From JAGVPT01 sp035500675 (lineage in GTDB: Bacteria > Bacteroidota > Ignavibacteria > UBA10030 > UBA8401): a stretch of 14,621 nucleotides of DNA. The stretch lies in assembly GCA_035500675.1 (NCBI GenBank), contig DATJXA010000059.1, positions 1 through 14,621 on the forward strand, given 5' to 3'. The notes beneath the pieces are model-generated. The model was given only the letters and a program-made list of their open reading frames with translations, did no database searches and was not told where the DNA came from. Shown one piece after another: positions 12,744-14,621 of this stretch (positions are counted from its first letter, which is position 1; each line of letters begins with the position of its first letter). Both the position numbers and the translations under genes were made by a program.

Positions 12744-13394
12744 TTGATCACGGAATATGGTTACGATGTTTTTTTTAGCATAACGCTCATCTGTTGTGTG
12801 ATTGTCGCAGGTTCCCTCCTCTTTATCGTCAATCCCTTTGTCGAATACGCCGCTATCGTTCTGGCAGGAGCAGTGTTCCTCTTTGCGCTTAACTTTTTTC
12901 GCGACCCCGAGCGTACGCCTCCATCTGGGGACGACATCGTCATCTCTCCGGCCGACGGAACCGTCGTCGCTATCAAGGAAGTCGACGAAGAGCATTATCT
13001 TAAAACGAGCGCCCTACAAATCAGCATTTTCATGTCCCCTTTGAACGTCCATGTCAACAGGGTGCCGATTTCGGGCAAAGTGGGATACTTTCGCTACGTG
13101 CAAGGGAGATACTTCGCAGCGTTCGAAGACAAAGCATCTTTAAGCAACGAGCAGACCCATATTGGTATCGACAACGGCAGATTCAAAGTGTTTTTTAAAC
13201 AAATAGCCGGTTTTGTCGCGCGTAGAATAATCTGCACTCTTTCTGTAGGGGATGATGTGGTCGGCGGACGAAAGTTTGGGATGATCAAATTCGGATCTCG
13301 TGTGGATGTTTTTGTTCCAAAAAATTCCGATATTAAGATATCGTTGGGAGAAAAAACGGTGGCAGGGGAGTCCGTACTGGCGGTCGTAAAGTAA
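12744..13394 (+). CDS. psd: Phosphatidylserine decarboxylase proenzyme (short, PSD-A type)
   Basis: The 216-residue product has one or two N-terminal membrane segments (about 8-50: FFSITLICCVIVAGSLLFIV and YAAIVLAGAVFLFALNFF), then FFRDPERTPP and ISPADGTVV (68-75), SPLNVHVNRVPISG (98-111) and the self-cleavage region GMIKFGSRVDVFVP (179-192). Cleavage between Gly184 and Ser185 would give a large beta chain and a 32-residue alpha chain with a pyruvoyl group. This is the FGSR form of the short decarboxylases, not the LGST form of E. coli. It makes phosphatidylethanolamine from phosphatidylserine at the inner membrane. The TTG start at 12744 is supported by GGAG 8 bases upstream. The product of the next gene, pssA, supplies its substrate. 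Confidence 0.93.
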   Translation: MITEYGYDVFFSITLICCVIVAGSLLFIVNPFVEYAAIVLAGAVFLFALNFFRDPERTPPSGDDIVISPADGTVVAIKEVDEEHYLKTSALQISIFMSPLNVHVNRVPISGKVGYFRYVQGRYFAAFEDKASLSNEQTHIGIDNGRFKVFFKQIAGFVARRIICTLSVGDDVVGGRKFGMIKFGSRVDVFVPKNSDIKISLGEKTVAGESVLAVVK

Positions 13395-13422
13395 CGGATC
13401 GCTCACAGGATCAAGAGATGCG

Positions 13423-14193
13423 ATGAAAATAACACGCGCAGTCGTTCCGAGCCTTTTTACCGTGTTGAATATGTTTTGCGGTTTTTTGTCCATTGCAAAT
13501 TCGAGCGATGGTCAATTCGATGTAGCCGCGTGGTTCATTATCCTCGGTGGAATTTTTGACTCGCTCGACGGCGTCATGGCGAGGATCACGAGGTCGTCGA
13601 GCGAATTCGGCGTGGAATTCGATTCCTTGTCGGACATCGTGACGTTCGGGGCGGCGCCTGCCTTCCTCGTATACAAACTCCAGCTGTTCCAATTGCAGGG
13701 CGTCGGCTTGATCATCAGTTCGTTGTTGCTCATCTTTGGCGGAATACGTCTGGCGCGTTTCAACGTCCAACTGGTCGGATTCGACAAAGATTATTTCTCC
13801 GGCTTGCCGATCCCAGCAAGCGCAATTACGATCGTTGCATTTGTCCTCACCTTTCGCGACGAGGTTTTCGGATTGCGGGGCTTTGCGTCCGACATGTTGG
13901 CCCCTATGGTCGTCGTCGTCTCGTTGCTCATGGTGAGCAAGGTGAAGTACGACACACTGCCGAAGTTTTCAAAGAAAGAGTTCAAGAGACACCCCGTTCG
14001 GGTCGTGTCGTTTGTCGCTGCGGCTTTTATCCTGGTCATTTCTCGGGGGAGGGCATTGTTTTATCTGTTTGCCGCGTTTTTGCTGCTCGGCGTTATCCGC
14101 TACGCATACGGCTGGCTCAGGCACATTCTGGGTTTTGTCGATGCAAAGGCAGAAGAAGAGCAGGCCGAAGAGGCCACAAGTTACGATATCTGA
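13423..14193 (+). CDS. pssA: CDP-diacylglycerol--serine O-phosphatidyltransferase
   Basis: The 256-residue membrane protein contains a perfect CDP-alcohol phosphotransferase signature: Asp46, Asp49-Gly50, Ala53-Arg54, Gly63, Asp67 and Asp71 (FDSLDGVMAR...EFGVEFDSLSD). The N-terminus MKITRAVVPSLFTVLNMFCGFLSI is typical of the PssA branch and distinguishes it from PgsA. Several hydrophobic segments follow (about 94-110, 130-143, 155-168, 193-225), and the tail is acidic (AKAEEEQAEEATS). It joins serine to CDP-diacylglycerol, releasing CMP. It lies 28 bp after psd and 11 bp before purS, so the genes are probably co-transcribed. Confidence 0.95.
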   Translation: MKITRAVVPSLFTVLNMFCGFLSIANSSDGQFDVAAWFIILGGIFDSLDGVMARITRSSSEFGVEFDSLSDIVTFGAAPAFLVYKLQLFQLQGVGLIISSLLLIFGGIRLARFNVQLVGFDKDYFSGLPIPASAITIVAFVLTFRDEVFGLRGFASDMLAPMVVVVSLLMVSKVKYDTLPKFSKKEFKRHPVRVVSFVAAAFILVISRGRALFYLFAAFLLLGVIRYAYGWLRHILGFVDAKAEEEQAEEATSYDI

Positions 14194-14204
14194 AAGGAGA
14201 ATCG

Positions 14205-14453
14205 GTGTTTCGTTCGCGCATTGTCGTCACGTTACGGAAATCCATTCTTGACCCGCAGGGAAAAGCCGTCGAGAGCGCGGCTCATACGCTCGGCTTCACT
14301 ACCGTACGCGACCTCAGGATCGGAAAGCACATTGAATTTTCTCTTGAGAGCTCGACAAAGGAAGAGGCCGAGCGTATCACAGAGGAGGTATGTAAAAAAC
14401 TCCTCGCGAACCCGGTCATGGAAGATTATTCGTATAACGTCGAACACGCATAA
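14205..14453 (+). CDS. purS: Phosphoribosylformylglycinamidine synthase subunit PurS
   Basis: The 82-residue product has the typical PurS pattern: an initial strand with basic residues (RSRIVVTLRKSILDPQGKAVESAAHTLGF), then VRDLRIGKHIEFSLE and a helix ending VCKKLLANPVMEDYSYNVE. PurS dimers bridge PurQ (glutaminase) and PurL in the three-part FGAM synthetase found outside proteobacteria. GTG 14205 is the start; AAGGAG lies 5 bases before it. purQ begins 14 bp after the stop. Confidence 0.94.
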   Translation: MFRSRIVVTLRKSILDPQGKAVESAAHTLGFTTVRDLRIGKHIEFSLESSTKEEAERITEEVCKKLLANPVMEDYSYNVEHA

Positions 14454-14467
14454 CAGGAATCGATCTC

Positions 14468-14621
14468 ATGAAAACGAAATTCGGCATTGTGGTCTTTCCG
14501 GGTTCTAATTGCGATCACGACGCACACCACGCCGTAAAGAATATTATGAAGCAAGAGGCGCGGTTCATCTGGCACAAGGAGTCGTCTCTTGGAGATGTGG
14601 ATGTCGTTATTCTTCCCGGCG
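14468..14621 (+). CDS. purQ: Phosphoribosylformylglycinamidine synthase subunit PurQ, N-terminal part
   Basis: The frame from ATG 14468 runs off the window end after 51 residues: MKTKFGIVVFPGSNCDHDAH at the start and DVDVVILPG at the edge. FPGSNCDHD is diagnostic for the class I glutamine amidotransferase PurQ; the catalytic triad lies beyond the window. AGGA 9 bases upstream supports the start. It supplies ammonia from glutamine to PurL, with PurS as adaptor. Confidence 0.93.
   Translation, partial: MKTKFGIVVFPGSNCDHDAHHAVKNIMKQEARFIWHKESSLGDVDVVILPG

Noticed and set aside
1..14621. CRISPR array, tRNA genes, prophage, transposase or toxin-antitoxin genes
   Set aside because: I looked for regularly spaced repeats, tRNA-like cloverleafs and the usual protein signatures on both strands and saw none.

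Overview
The window is about 14.6 kb of gene-dense bacterial DNA of moderate GC content, mostly housekeeping genes. Nothing in it is an obvious phage, plasmid, CRISPR array or defence island. The organism looks Gram-negative-like (phosphatidylserine decarboxylase plus phosphatidylserine synthase) with a type-A-like RNase P RNA, separate PurS and PurQ proteins, and a GAAC-N4-GTTC LexA-type box rather than the proteobacterial CTGT-N8-ACAG box. The best guess is a member of the Bacteroidota/Chlorobiota/Ignavibacteriota side of the tree. This rests on gene content and memory of gene order, not on a search, so it is tentative.

Left part (1-3628, + strand): the end of a xanthine dehydrogenase FAD/FeS subunit (xdhA), a 164-bp spacer with a possible 46-residue ORF, the complete molybdenum-binding subunit (xdhB), and a MocA-like nucleotidyltransferase whose start is best read as CTG with a perfect Shine-Dalgarno sequence overlapping the xdhB stop. 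Together they look like a purine-oxidising molybdoenzyme operon with its cofactor-maturation enzyme. A RimJ/RimL-type acetyltransferase lies convergent, with overlapping stops.

Middle (4172-5569): a divergent promoter region for the acetyltransferase and for dinB (DNA polymerase IV). A 132-bp inverted-repeat element (MITE/REPIN-like, two inverted copies of a 31-bp palindrome inside terminal inverted repeats) is wedged between the two promoters. The dinB promoter -35 overlaps a perfect GAAC-N4-GTTC box, which predicts SOS control.

Core (5600-12580, - strand, reading right to left): a possible small leader ORF with an intrinsic terminator, then nif3-like, a coiled-coil/C4 zinc-ribbon protein, RNase HI, the RNase P RNA gene (rnpB), recJ, yebC, ruvC and ruvA. 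This is a long co-directional nucleic-acid-metabolism block: RNA processing, then single-strand exonuclease, then Holliday-junction branch migration and resolution.

Right part (12653-14621, + strand): psd and pssA (phosphatidylethanolamine synthesis), followed by purS and the start of purQ (FGAM synthetase subunits), apparently one operon from a promoter near 12653-12681.

The points most worth a second look are regulatory or structural: the CTG start of the mocA-like gene, the LexA box and near-leaderless dinB transcript, the palindromic mobile-like element, the small ORF plus terminator just before nif3, and structures flanking rnpB. I found no convincing new multi-gene system.
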